Source: Isochrysis galbana (Eukaryota; Haptophyta; Isochrysidales; Isochrysidaceae). Taken from it: a stretch of 64,000 bases of DNA. Location: assembly GCA_018136815.1 (NCBI GenBank), contig CM030939.1:2116808-2180807 (forward strand), written 5' to 3'. This document shows positions 30,019 through 41,615 of the stretch, one piece after another. Positions within the stretch are counted from its first letter, which is position 1; each line of letters begins with the position of its first letter. The notes under the pieces are model-generated. The model worked only from the letters and a program-made list of their open reading frames with translations, was not told the DNA's origin and ran no database searches. The translations under genes were made by a program, and so were the position numbers.

Positions 30019-31110
30019 TCAGATGCAGTATGAGCCCGGTCCAGGCGTGCCCTCCACGGGCTTCTTTCTCTGACTCCACCTAACACAATACAAACGGCAC
30101 AAAGTGAACCCGATCGACGAGGCAGCTACACAAGCGATCGGCCCGTACGGCCACAATTTGCAGGGCCAGTGCCGTGCTCACCTGTTTCCCTGCGGGAAGC
30201 TGAACGAAGGGAGTGATTGGTTGTGAGAGAGAAGTTGCTTCCCAACGCCCCCTTGCACTTTGTATACCGGAGGTGGTGAGTGCACCCCTCTCGATGTTGT
30301 CGCCGAGTGTTCGTAAGAAATGAAGCGTCGGGCTTGATGTTCACGCGACGAGGATCCAAAACCGAATGCTGCTGAGGATGAATGTGACGAGGTGAGTTGT
30401 CTCCCAACGGATGATGGCCTCGAGTCGTAGGCACCAGGACCCGGGCTCTTTTGTGCCCGCTTGATATAATCATATTCAAAGCGCTGCTGCGAACCCAAAC
30501 CGAATGAAGGCGGCGTGTGCTTGGACGACAGCGGTTGCTTCCCAAATGAACTGTTCAGCTCGTAGGTCGGGCCTGGCGACTCAGTTGCCAGGTTGACGCT
30601 GGTGTGCTCATGGGAAAGGAACACCTTCTCAACATGCTTGCGCTCAGTTGAGCCAAAACCATAGCACGCTGCGTTCACTTTCCTAGAGTTGTACTGCTTC
30701 CCCATGGTGGGAGCTAGTGGGTAAGAGCCCGGTCCAGGCCCGTCACTCATCTTCAGGCTCGCAAAGCGCTCCGAAGTCCCAAATCGCGTTGCTGGCGCAT
30801 TTCGCATCCGCGCATCAACCTGAACTCCAACGGAGGACTTCAGGTAGTATGCTGGCCCAGGCGACGCGGAGTCTCCTCGCGTGATTTTGCTGTGCGCTCG
30901 CGATAAGAAGACCTTGGAGGCCTGCTCGCGGCTGCTGCCATTCCCAAATGAAAATGAAGGGGCCGAGCGCCGCCAGGAGAGAGGCTGCTCGCCCATCATG
31001 CTCCTCGTGGACATGGAAGTCATTGGGCGGTCCAAGGACGACATTGACAGCGACTGCGTCGAGACTTGAGACCGAGGAGGGAGGGTCGGCTGGGAATGGA
31101 CGTTTGTCAT
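30019..31110 (-). CDS. Sperm-tail PG-rich repeat (SHIPPO/STPG) protein
   Basis: Axonemal or flagellar microtubule-associated protein. Exon 31110-30182 and exon 30079-30019 are joined by a 102-nt GT-AG intron, giving 329 residues. The PG-rich repeats are plain: SPGPAYYLKSSVG, GPGPGSYPLAPTMGKQ, SPGPTYELNSSFGKQ, SPGPGAYDSRPSSVGRQ, SPPPVYKVQGGVGKQ, and a final TPGPGSYCI at the C-terminus. Each is followed by a FGFGS/SFGLGS-type motif before the next repeat. This spacing matches the family found in doublet-microtubule inner proteins and ODF3-like proteins. The codon before the first Met is preceded by TTTCAG, so an upstream exon is possible. A short frame at 31300-31154 (MEAELASPVFMTQATTSNVE) is a candidate first exon or a separate gene, but no clean donor was found. 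Confidence 0.85.
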
Positions 31111-31300
31111 CTGAAAGGCAGAGGGGGAGGGATGCGGCCTGATTCCTCTTCACTCAGATGCCTCCGTGGCGAGGGGGCAGGGCAGAGCTCCGAAGTGACA
31201 GCCATTCCGCCCGCTTGTAGGAAGACGGGCGCACCGTGTGCTCGACATTGCTGGTGGTGGCCTGGGTCATAAAGACGGGAGACGCTAGCTCTGCCTCCAT

Positions 31301-32353
31301 CGTGCTTCCCTTCCGCCCGCTGGCACGCGTCGCCGCGTAAGCCCCCTGGCCCGCGGTGCCGACCGACGCCCGGCAAGAGGTGGGAGGGAGGAGCCCCGCG
31401 CGAAGTCGGTTACGGGTGGCCAAGACCGCCGAGGGACCCGCGGGACAAAACCCCTCGCGCTCTCTCCCCCACGCGGGGCGCTCGTCTTCTTCCTCGTCGA
31501 CTTCTCTCTCTCTAAGTTCAAAGGGATCACTTTACCACTAGGAGTGCCCCCGGGCACCCCGTATTCTAAGGTTATCCTTCGATGTCGCCACCGCATACTC
31601 TACAAAAAAAGGCACACGTCCCGCACGTGCCGCCCTTTTTTTAAAAAAAATCTTCACACGTGAGCTCCGACGGCGCGTCGGGAGAGAGAGAGAAACGCGT
31701 CGTCTCTTTGCGCGCATCTTCTTGTTGTGGAGAGTCTGTGAAGAACCTACTTTAGAAGTGAGCTAAAAAAAACCTATTGGGCGTGAGAGCGTGATGAGGC
31801 AAGGCACGAAGAGAGGAGAGAGAGAGGAGGAGGAAACACGGAGAAGAGAACTCGGGAGGAGGAGAGGAGAGAGAGCGATGGAAGGAGAGCACACAAAGCA
31901 TGGGACATGTGAAACCTAGAGAGAAGAAGGGAGAGAGACAGATGGAAGGAAGAGAGGAGAAGAAGGAGAGATGAGGGGAGTGTGTGGTAGGGTTGGGCGG
32001 GGGGAGTGGGGGGGGGACGGCGCCGGCGGGAGCACAAAAGGAGAGAGAAGTGGAGGAGAGGAGGAGAGGGCGAATTCGGCCGAGAAGGAGAGACATGGTA
32101 GAGAGGAAGAGAGAGAGAAGGGAGAGAATCGGCGGGTATGAGGGAAGACGGGAAGAGTAGAGATAAGAAAAGGGGGGGGGGGGGGGGGGGGGCGGGGGGA
32201 AGTAGGAAGAGAGACGGAGAGAGGAGGAGGGCGGTCAAGAGACAAGAAAGAAAGAAGGGAGAAGAGAAAGAAGATCTAAGGTAGAAGAGCAGGTGAGGCC
32301 AAAAGCCAAGGGCGGAGGGAAAGAGCGGGAGGAGAGAGCGCGAGTCGGAGAGC
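31301..32353. other. Purine-rich upstream region of the peroxidase gene
   Basis: No gene. From 31790 to 32340 the plus strand is strongly G/A-rich, with a G run at about 32175-32192. Frames on the minus strand are Ser/Leu/Pro-rich artefacts. Confidence 0.6.
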
Positions 32354-33531
32354 ATGGCAGCATTCCGCACCCTCTTCCGCCACGGACGGACGCTGGGCGC
32401 GCTGGGCGCCGCGGGAATGGCTGGGCTAAGCTCCGTCCACTGCCTCTCGCCTGCTAAGCCGGACTGGCCAAAGATCAAGCAAGCGCTCGAGAAGCTTTAC
32501 GAGGACGAAGGGGCACTCAATCCTTCCATCGATGCTGCCGAGGGCGCAGCTGGTGGCGGTGGCTTTGTCGCGCCCATGATGGTCCGGCTCGCATGGCATT
32601 CGGCCGGATCGTATAACAAGAAGGACGGGAGCGGCGGGACCGACGGCGGGACCATCCGATTCGAGCCGGAGATCAACCACGGTGGCAACGCGGGCCTCAA
32701 GCACGCTATTGCCCTGCTCGAGCCGATCAAGAAGGCCAATCCCGCCGCGTCATGGGCGGACCTCATCGTTTATGCTGGATGCGTAGCTGTTGAGTCGATG
32801 GGCGGGCCAGAGATCGGTTTCACGCCTGGACGGACCGATGCCCCTCAGCCGAACGTCTCGCCTTCAAAAGACAAGCGCTTCACCCCTGATGACCGTCTTC
32901 CGGACGCGGCCCAGGGTGCTGACCACCTCCGGCACGTCTTTAATCGGATGGGGTTTGACGACCGCGAGATCGTCGCCCTTTCCGGAGCTCATGCAGTCGG
33001 CCGCTGCCATACCGACAGATCAGGCTTCTGGGGTCCATGGAAGTATGGCGAGAACGCCTTCTCGAACGAGGTGCATTGGCCAACGCACGCCCTACACATG
33101 ACACTTGTGCATTCACTCATGCCGCATACTCATCCTATCTTCCTGCCTCTTCCCGTCCAGTACTACACGTTTTTGCTGGAGAAGACCTGGACGCCGAAGA
33201 AGACCCATGATCGATCAAGCGCGCATTGCCCAGTTGCTGGGGCATGGAAGGGTCCTCTGCAATATGAAGCGGACGGTGGCGCTCTGATGATGCTCCCCAC
33301 CGATCTGGCTCTTGTGCAAGACGCCCAGTTCAAGAAATACGTGTGTTCGCCCTTCAATATCTTCACAAACCCCTCCGCTCTAGTGTCAGATGCCCGTTGT
33401 GCAAGGCTTCACGCTTCACGTGATGTATGCTGTGCTGTCAGGTGGAGATGTATTCCAAGGATGAGGAGCTTTTCTTCCGTGACTTTGCCAAAGCATACCA
33501 AAAGCTTCTGGAGCTCGGTTGCAAGTTTTAA
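32354..33531 (+). CDS. Mitochondrial-type cytochrome c/ascorbate peroxidase (class I haem peroxidase)
   Basis: Reduces hydrogen peroxide with cytochrome c or ascorbate as donor. Exons 32354-33070, 33161-33340 and 33442-33531 give 328 residues. Residues 1-30 ([20 protein letters not shown]...) look like a mitochondrial presequence. The distal site [11 protein letters not shown] supplies Arg78, Trp81 and His82; the proximal site [14 protein letters not shown] supplies His213; GPW (Trp229) corresponds to the radical Trp; and [12 protein letters not shown] supplies the Asp partner. The C-terminus ([20 protein letters not shown]) is of cytochrome c peroxidase type. Between KTWTPKK and WKGPLQYE are about 14 extra residues ([14 protein letters not shown]) with no GT donor. 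They may be a real loop insertion or an unspliced non-canonical intron. Confidence 0.9.
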
Positions 33532-34584
33532 ATCTGCCGCAATGCCATTGTGCCTACGTGTCGGAGGAACAGGGTGAATCCCTTGCCATGAGCCGGGTGC
33601 CAGCCTGTCGCGATAGAACGTTCGGCTCTAGCTAGGATTGCTCTCACAGTAGCGCCTGCTGTACCTGCTAGTCACCACCAAGCCACTAGCGCCATCATAG
33701 AAGACAGCCGTTACCCAACAGCATGCCGCTGTCTGAGCAGAGACAATCGGGGCGCGCGCTGCATGCGGCCGGCTGAAGTGCCCACTGTTGTGCTCGCGCC
33801 GCGTTCACGGTCGAGCTCTTGTCCCTTCATACACCCACACTTGTCCAACGGTAACGGTAGAGGGTCACGATTCATGAGTGATCAAATTGCAAGCTGCAAT
33901 GGTCAAGTGTAATGGGCATAACAAGTGTGCTACATGCTGTTGAGATGCCTCATCCATTGGGCGAAGTGAATTGTTAACGCCTCCGTGACGGATGTTTGGA
34001 GGCCCACCCTTCCTACAACTCACAACTCTCCACAACGCCTGGCCCTCCTCTGCACGATCCGCAGGGGGTGGCGAGATCTCAAGGTCTGTATTGTAAGTTT
34101 CCCAACCGGCAACTGTATGCCTTGCAATCAAAAGCCCTCGCTTTTGGCCGATGGAATGGTCAACTAAGTGTATACTTAGTTCACATGGGGCAACTAAGTT
34201 TATACTTGGTTCGCCCATGAGCCATGAGTGGGGCACGAGCCCCCCCATGTCCACGCTCCTCCCATACTGTGGGTGAGGAACCACCCACCCTCCTGGCACG
34301 CCTTATGGCTTGCGAGGAGCATACTGCCCTGCTGACCCACTCTCCTCCCCACTGCCGTGCACCGGCGGACAGCGGTCGGCGGTGTTTGATTCGCCATCAT
34401 TGATCATTGAGTATATGTATATATGTGGTGACCCGGTACGACATTTCGTATTATTGGGACCCCCCCTGCCTACACCGGCGCCACGCACGGGTTGCCAGCA
34501 AGGCATCGCGGTGTCGCATTCGCGAAACGACACTCGTTAGGCTTCTCTCTTCTCTTCGTCGTTCGGCATTTATCATTTATCGTT
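33532..34584. other. Intergenic region with a truncated retroposon
   Basis: No gene is recognised. It contains the retroposon fragment at 34160-34355. Confidence 0.5.
34160..34355 (+). mobile_element. Retroposon fragment D, 5' end with two tandem hairpins
   Basis: Two hairpins in tandem (34161-34181 AACTAAGTGTATACTTAGTT and 34191-34211), then the first ~150 bp of the A/B body (GCACGAGCCCCCC, GAGGAACCACCCACC, CCTGGCACGCC). The copy stops near 34355, so it lacks the 3' part. The loss of the 3' rather than the 5' end is unusual for a target-primed insertion and suggests later deletion. Confidence 0.7.
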
Positions 34585-35258
34585 TAGGGCGGTCAAACAG
34601 GGGCTTTTTAACGACTAGTAAGGGTTGGGCTGCATTTTTTGACCGTGGCGCGATGCCCACTAAAAAACCTCCCGGGGGGGCTACCTGACGCTACGAAAAT
34701 CTTCGCCAAGAAATGGTGCGATTCGCCCCCCCTCTCGCCCCCTCCGTCACGCGCCCTCACGCTCTACCCGTAAAGAATGGGCGGTCGCGCCCGCGGGGGA
34801 TCGGTTCCTTTATATCTAAGCTACATTCGGCATTTGATTCCCGCCCGATGCAGCGCCGTGTCGGGCTGCCGACAGTCCGACCACCCCCTGACCCACTGGC
34901 ATCATTGCCCGCGCAGCCCACCCAGCTTCTCAAAGCGCGCGCACGCGGCTACCCTGGCTGCCACAGACCCCACCCCGACCATCCCGACCCGCCCCTCGCA
35001 GGATTCGCCCTCACTCGAACTCGGCATCGAGAACCAGGACCAGCTCACCAACGCGGCCGTCCACGCGTGGCTGACGAGCCTCCGCGTTGAGGCTGCCTTC
35101 GCGGTCCTGCTCTCTCTGACAGTGCCAGATACGGCGCTGGTCGGTGAGGTGAGACCCGTGGGCGGCCTCAGGACGGGCCACGTCGTGGCCCTCAACGCCA
35201 CGGCGAGGAGGAAAGCCCAAGATCCTGCCAGAACGCCTCACAGCGCATCTGGCGGGAA

Positions 35259-35303
35259 CCCACCACCCAGAGCAGATATCACCTTCTGCCGCTGGGTGGT
35301 GGG
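35259..35303. repeat. 12-bp perfect inverted repeat (stem-loop)
   Basis: CCCACCACCCAG (35259-35270) and CTGGGTGGTGGG (35292-35303) with a 21-nt loop, inside the hAT-like element just upstream of the satellite. Confidence 0.85.
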
Positions 35304-35599
35304 CTTGGCAGGCGGTATGGGACATCATTCCGTACTGCAAATGACGCGCGACGGCGCAACAAAAGCGCTCCAGGCACGCGGAGCTCGCGCAGCGAAGGCG
35401 CAAATCAAGGTCTCGGCAACACTTAACATAGAAGTCGAGGAAAGCCGTAGACCGCGGAGCCGACGCGGCGCCCGTCGACCTCCGGTGGGCAGTTGAGGCG
35501 GAATGCCTTTGGCAGTCAGCCTCTATGCCTGTAGTAAACATCGACGAAAGCGGCGGCGGGGATGGGCCAGTAAGTGGGGGTGGTGGCGGCGGCGGCGCT

Positions 35600-37206
35600 C
35601 CCGCGGTGACGTCAGACGTCAACAATCAAAGGGGTCTGCAGATGGCTGATTTCAACGAGATTTCGGCGCGCGGCCCGCCCGATTGGCGTGACTGTGTGGG
35701 TGGCCCCTGTGTATTTGGTATCTGTCGGAGGCCCTCATCCGGATGGATCGTCGAAAACGGGCGCGCAGCGCGTCCGGCGTCGGTTCGAAGTTGGGCTCTC
35801 CGGGCCTCCCTCGGAGACGTCAACCGTCAAATGGGCTCCACGGATGGCTGATTTCAACGAGATTTCGGCGCGCGCCCCGCCCGATTGGTGTGACTGTGTG
35901 GGTGGCCCCTGTGTGTTTGGTGTCTGGAGAGGCCCCCCATCCGGATGGATCGTCGAAAACGGGCGCGCAGCGCGTCCGGCATCAGTTCGAAGTTGGGCTC
36001 TCCGGGCCTCCCTCGGAGACGTCAAACGTCGAATGGGCTCCACGGATGGCTGATTTCAACGAGGTTTCGGCGCGCGTCCCGCCCGATTGGCGTGACTGTG
36101 TGGGTGGCCCCTGTGTATTTGGTATCTGTCGGAGGCCCTCATCCGGATGGATCGTCGAAAACGGGCGCGCAGCGCGTCCGGCGTCGGTTCGAAGTTGGGC
36201 TCTCCGGGCCTCCCTCGGAGACGTCAACCGTCAAATGGGCTCCACGGATGGCTGATTTCAACGAGATTTCGGCGCGCGCCCCGCCCGATTGGTGTGACTT
36301 TGTGGGTGGCCCCTGTGTGTTTGGTGTCTGGAGAGGCCCCCCATCCGGATGGATCGTCGAAAACGGGCGCGTAGCGCGTCCGGCATCAGTTCGAAGTTGG
36401 GCTCTCCGGGCCTCCCTCGGAGACGTCAAACGTCGAATGGGCTCCACGGATGGCTGATTTCAACGAGATTTCGGCGCGCGGCCCGCCCGATTGGCGTGAC
36501 TGTGTGGGTGGCCCCTGTGTATTTGGTATCTGTCGGAGGCCCTCATCCGGATGGATCGTCGAAAACGGGCGCGCAGCGCGTCCGGCATCAGTTCGAAGTT
36601 GGGCTCTCCGGGCCTCCCTTAGAGACGTCAACCGTCAAATGGGCTCCACGGATGGCTGATTTCAACGAGATTTCGGCGCGCGCCCCGCTCGATTGGCGTG
36701 ACTGTGTGGGTGGCCCCTGTGTGTTTGGTGTCTGGCGAGGCCCCCCATCCGGATGGATCGTCGAAAACGGGCGCGCAGCGCGTCCGGCATCAGTTCGAAG
36801 TTGGGCTCTCCGGGCCTCCCTCGGAGACGGCTCAACGTTCAGTGGGGTCGGCGGATGGGTGATTTCGACGACTGTTCGGCGCACGGCCTGCCCGATTGGC
36901 GTGACCATCCGGGTGCATCCAGTGTATTTGGTATCTGGCGGGCCATGGATCGTCGAAAATGGCCACGCAGCGCGCCCGGCATCGGTTCGAAGTTGGGCTC
37001 TCCGGGCCTCCCTCGGCGACGGCTCAACGTTCAATGGGCTCGGCGGATGGGTGATTTCGACGAGGGTTCGGCGCGCGGCCTGCCCGATTGGCGTGACGAT
37101 CCGGGTGAATTCTGTGTATTTAGTATCTGGTGGGGTCCCTCATCCGGATGGATCGTCGAAAACGGCCACGCAGCGCGCCCGGCATCGGTTCGAAGTTGGG
37201 CTTTTT
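35600..37206. repeat. ~202-bp satellite array with alternating unit types
   Basis: About eight head-to-tail units; the ATGGCTGATTTCAACGAG mark starts at 35642, 35844, 36046, 36248, 36450 and 36652, then diverged forms at 36855 and 37047. Units 1, 3, 5 carry TATTTGGTATCTGTCGGAGG; units 2, 4, 6 carry TGTTTGGTGTCTGG. The array therefore has a ~404-bp higher-order period. A 202-nt unit is not a multiple of three, so the long open frames across it are not conserved coding sequence. Confidence 0.93.
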
Positions 37207-37276
37207 AAGCTTTTGCGATTTTAGCGTCTTTTGTCAGTTTTTGATTACGTTTTGTTGTGGGGGCCCAAGGGGGGGT

Positions 37277-37413
37277 CTGGGTCCTAATGGGCCCCGGATA
37301 TGTGCTAGTTGGGTGTATTGGGAACTTTCTCCCGAAAAAAATCCTCAAATTTCCTCAATTCTGAGATGGTCATTTTTTCACCCCTTATAAAAAAACACTG
37401 TTTGACCGCCCTA
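37277..37413 (+). repeat. ~135-bp end repeat, copy 1
   Basis: From GGTCCTAATGGGCCCCGGAT to GTTTGACCGCCCTA. Related copies are at 38249-38390 (plus) and 41905-42057 (minus). Each ends with the same TAGGGCGG terminus. Confidence 0.85.
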
Positions 37414-37420
37414 TATCGTT

Positions 37421-38643
37421 ATAATTCTATGCTTTCTCTCGTTCGCTCGGTCAAAAGCTTCGCATGGACGCATAGGATCTTGGGTTGTGGAGCGCCCTCT
37501 CTCTTTCTCTCGAGGAGAAGGGAAGTTTCCCCACCTTTCTTCCTCCCAGGCGCCTCGCAAATAGGTTTAATATGCCATCTTCCCCGCGTTTCTTTACTTG
37601 CTTCTGGGGGCAATCAGGTTTAATTTGCGACCTCGTTGTATCTCTCCCTTAGGCACACCGCACTTCTCTCGTCTTATTCGGTAGGTCTCTTGGAATCCTG
37701 CGCGGCAGGATTGCCCCTCGTTTCCGTTATGGTGCGATTCCCCTTCCAGACGAGATCGCCGACAGATCGCCCTTTGATCGTTGTCCGTCGCCGTCTGATC
37801 GGAGTGTTTGGGTTTGATTTCAGTCGAGTTATGTGAGAGAGTCGTGGGACGAGAGTCGGAGTGTTTTCCTGGGTGTCTGTGTCTGTGTCCGTCGTCCTAT
37901 CGTCAGTCGTCATCCGTCGCTCTCGCTCTCGTCGTCTCGCTCTCGTCTAAGGCTCATACCCTACAATCCCAATCCCTCCTTTCCTCACCAGCCCCATCAC
38001 AGCCCGCCTCCTCTCACTCGCCCTCGCCTCTCGCCGCTCGCTCGATGTGGCTTTCGCCGCCGTCCTCCGTCCTCCGTCCTCGCCCTCGCCCAAGCCCGCC
38101 TGCCCGCCTGCCTCTCCTGACGGGCTTCAGCCCGTCAGCAAATCCGAAGTCGTTCCCTCAGCCGCACCTGCCGCCGGCTTGGCCCCTTCCTCATTGCCCT
38201 CAGGCCCTATGCGGGCCATCCCAATTCGTCAGGGGCCAGGGGGGCTCTGGTCCTAATTTATTGTAATGGGCCCCGGATATGTGCTTGTTGGGTGTATTGG
38301 GGAGTTTCTACTGAAAGAAATCCTCAAATTTCTTCAACTCTGAGACGGTCGTTTTTTACCCCTAATAAAAAACCCTGTTTGACCGCCCTACCCCTACCAT
38401 TTGTAGCGTCTGAACTCCTGCGGCCTGCGGCGGTGCTTTCCTCTTCATAGAACCCATACCCATGCGCAGATGGCCTTCAAACTTCGCATTGCTGAGTTTG
38501 CCGCACGAGGCGGCTGCATATACAAAAATAAATTGTAGCCCTCGGCCGCGAAACAAACGTGTGCAAGTGCGAACAGTGCACGACAAATACGCTGCACCGC
38601 TGCACCTACCTAGCTCTAGCTCCTCTAGGGTAGGAGTAGTCGT
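37421..38643. other. Intergenic, pyrimidine-rich, second end repeat
   Basis: No gene is recognised. The CT-rich part 37800-38120 gives Ser/Pro frames only. The end repeat recurs at 38249-38390. Confidence 0.5.
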
Positions 38644-41615
38644 TCATCCATTCTTCCTTGGAACCCGGCGTTGAGGCCCGAAATAGTTCTCGTCTGCCAC
38701 CAGCGAGCTAAGCAAACCAACAGGACGGCTGCAAGCTTCACTGTCTCCATCTCCTGCGGTCCTCACCGCTGTACGAGGAGTGTCGGTGCCGGTCACAAGC
38801 GCTGGGACAACATTGAGATCAACTGCTTCGAGCGATGACGAGCCGTCAGAACCGACTCGTCGGACTTTGATTTGATCCGGGGCAATGGGCCGATGCTCGG
38901 GGTGAACAGCCTGTGCAAGCCCAATTGGCGGCGAGGCGTACAGGCTGGAGGTCTGCGTGGAGCTTGGGTCGGACGAGCCGGTGGCATTCGGTGAGCCGTG
39001 TGTTGACAGGAGCGCCGGCTTTGCTTGTGATGGCGCTAGAGCCCCTGGCTCGAAATCTGGAGCCATGCTCTCCGACAGGCCGCTCTGGGCGCTCGTCGCA
39101 CGCCTGTGCACTCTTGAAGACTCGTTGTCCACGCCCTGTCCGGATGGAGACGCCGCTTGATCTGCACATTCACGTCTCCGCATCATGTGCGTGCCACCTC
39201 TCTGCCAGGCATCACCCTCTTTACGAGGCGAGACGATTTTGTTCAACTCGCGCATCGATGTCAGTTGGAAAGCCTGCGCAAGAAGTGGATGCTGGTGCGC
39301 CGCTGCACAAAATTGTGGCTCGTCGAGCTGATCGTCGTCATCTTCGTCCCAGAGTTCAAGCATCAGTGCTACAAAATGCTCCGCCTCCGCTCGGATTTGC
39401 CTCAAACGAGAGCGCCTCGGGCAGAGCAAATCCGTTCGTCCGTTCTGTGGTTGGGGGGAGGCGTGCTTCTGGGTCCGATCTGCATGGAAATATACGTTGC
39501 CCTTGCAGCATGAGGTTGCGTCGAAAGTTTCACATGCATCGACACGTGCAATGACGCGATAATTATCGTACGGTTCCGTCGGTGGTGTGACCAGCAAAGG
39601 AGCGGGTAAAGTCTCAAAGGTGAGATAAATGTTGCACAAATCCGAGACGAATTGTTCACGAGAGATCTTGCCCTGATCCTTGCGGTCGAAGCAGCGGAAG
39701 CACAGATGCGCTCGTGAGGCAGCAGTCCCACGAAGAAGAAGGGCAAAGCCCCGAAGCATTCCAGCGTATGAGAGACGTAGACGAAGCTCATCAAGCCGCG
39801 TGTCGGCTGCTGAAGAAATTGGGGATGGCTGAGATGCCGCACAAGTGGCCGTGGAGTCGACGTCATCTCCTTCGGCGGTCACCTCCATCTGGCGCTCCTT
39901 GGCCTCAAGCTCACCGTCGACACGATACGAATCCGGTGCGTCAGCATTGCTGGACGGCAGAAAATGTGCTGCAACTGAGAGTCGAGGTGGTGCAACTCGC
40001 CCGCCTGTTGCCGTTGAGATCGAGACCGAATTCTCCGCAAAATGCTTGGATGGGATGGCATGTTCATGGGTAGAGTCACAAGAGTCATGTGATCGGTCAC
40101 CACACGATGCAGTGTCCGGTGGAATAACATCGCCACGTTGTAGTGACGCATCATCGGCGCAAAAGATGAGAAAGAGGCGTCGGACGAAGGGCGACGCAAC
40201 ATTCCATTGCGGGAGCAATTCGCGTAGGGCGCGCATGAAGCAAGGCAAATCATACACCTTGCTCAACCATGCCGGGTCCACTCCATGTGTGGGTGGCGGG
40301 CATGGCGAATTAACGGGCAACGAGAAAGACGCCAACTCGCGCATCTGCGCCAGGGAGAAGGCACATCCACGCTGGAGCTCGTGTAAAGTACGAAGCGTCT
40401 CCAGCACGTCGAGCTCACTCACCACCAGCTGACGCCCATTGAGACGTAGCATGGCCAGTTCGGTCGTCCCCATGGTGCCCTCATGAAGCAGTGCAATGCG
40501 CACAAGAGCGGAGCCCTCAGCAGCGGCGAGAGCATCCTTGGCACCGGCGAGTGCCTGACCAACGTCTGCGGCGGCGAGCACCGGGATTTCGATGGCATGG
40601 AGGCAGGCTAAGGCTAGCGGCATCGTCGCGCACGGGCCCATCGCGAAGAGGTAGTCCCACACGCGCACTAGCGAGGCATGCGGCAGCACTGATGACCACA
40701 GGCACAGGAACCAGCGCGCGCAGAGAAGCTGCATCGAAATATCCAGCTCGGCCAGTCGCGAGGCCAGCTTGGGAATCCGCCTGACACAAAGACCGTGCAG
40801 GACGTGGCAGTCTACGTGGTTGCCCACCATGGCCTGGGAGTAGTGGTCAGGCAAGAAGTCCTGCACTATGAGCACCAGCATCCAAAAAGCCTCTTCTTCA
40901 CTCATCTCCGCCAGCAGCGAGGCAACTATGTAATTCATCCCCTGGACGATGGAGCAAAAGGTATGCGCACGCTTATTGGCTACATCAGAATACCTCGCTA
41001 CATTTGGGTTCGTGTCGGGCCAGCATTCACCTGCACGTACGAAACGGAAGGCTCGTATGCGGCATAGGCACACAGCACCCGCCGTAGAGAGGCAATGCAC
41101 TCTTTATCATGTGACACGATGACCACTGCGTCGCCGTGCACGTCGCGTTGGGGGGATCGGCCGGTGCAGTAGGACGTGTTGGCGGCCGCCACGCTGCTCT
41201 GCGTGGCGGGACTGCGCGAGGCCGTACCAGCAGCTGCTCCCCTGCTGTGAGCCACAGAGGCAGCCTGCTGCGCTGCACGTAGATCGGTGCGCTTGAGATC
41301 CTTCTCGATCTGGGAGAGGACGGCCCTGGCGGCAGGCTCATCGGCGGCCGCAGCAGCCGGGATGCGCGGGTGCATCCGTGCGTACACGCCCGCGTGCTCT
41401 GCCATGCGCTCCGCACCGCCAGAGAGAGAGAGCCACGCAGCCGGCCGCAGTGCGTGTGGGATGGCTCCCTCGAGGAGCGCGCGCGCGAGGCGTGGTTCGA
41501 GCCGCTCGTGAGAGGAGGCGCTGATCAACTCCTCCCACTCGCGCTCGAGCGCTGCGCCACCCTCCCCCTCCTCATACAGCCAGCGCGCCGTGATGGCCTG
41601 AGAGCAGGATGCCAT
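38644..41615 (-). CDS. TBC-domain Rab GTPase-activating protein with EF-hands
   Basis: Exon 41615-41031 and exon 40941-38644, separated by an 89-nt GT-AG intron, give 960 residues. The TBC domain spans about residues 40-330: IPHALRPAAW, the Arg-finger motif IEKDLKRT (I103, D106, R109) and the Gln-finger YVQ (193-195), which is completed exactly at the exon junction and followed by GMNYIVASLLAEM and EEAFWMLV. Both catalytic fingers are intact, so Rab-GAP activity is expected. Downstream are two EF-hand-like loops, DRKDQGKISREQF and DEDDDDQLDEPQF, suggesting calcium control, as in TBC1D8/9-type proteins. Between the domains and at the C-terminus are long Ser/Thr-rich linkers. The order TBC then EF-hands and the absence of N-terminal GRAM domains should be noted. 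Confidence 0.9.

Larger units (their letters stand above)
34585..37413. mobile_element. Candidate hAT-like element (2.83 kb) carrying a satellite array
   Basis: The terminal inverted repeat TAGGGCGGTCAAACAG begins at 34585 and ends, in inverse, at 37413 (16 bp perfect, then T-rich on both sides). Flanking direct repeats TATCGTT lie at 34578-34584 and 37414-37420. A TAGGG start with a 7-8 bp duplication fits the hAT superfamily. No transposase is visible; a 239-codon plus frame (34777-35496) matches nothing I know. The interior holds the 202-bp satellite and, next to the right end, a ~135-bp segment repeated at two other places in the window. Confidence 0.6.

Noticed and set aside
35743..37224. 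Repeated 80-290-codon frames in the satellite
   Set aside because: The 202-bp unit is not a multiple of three and the frame changes between units.
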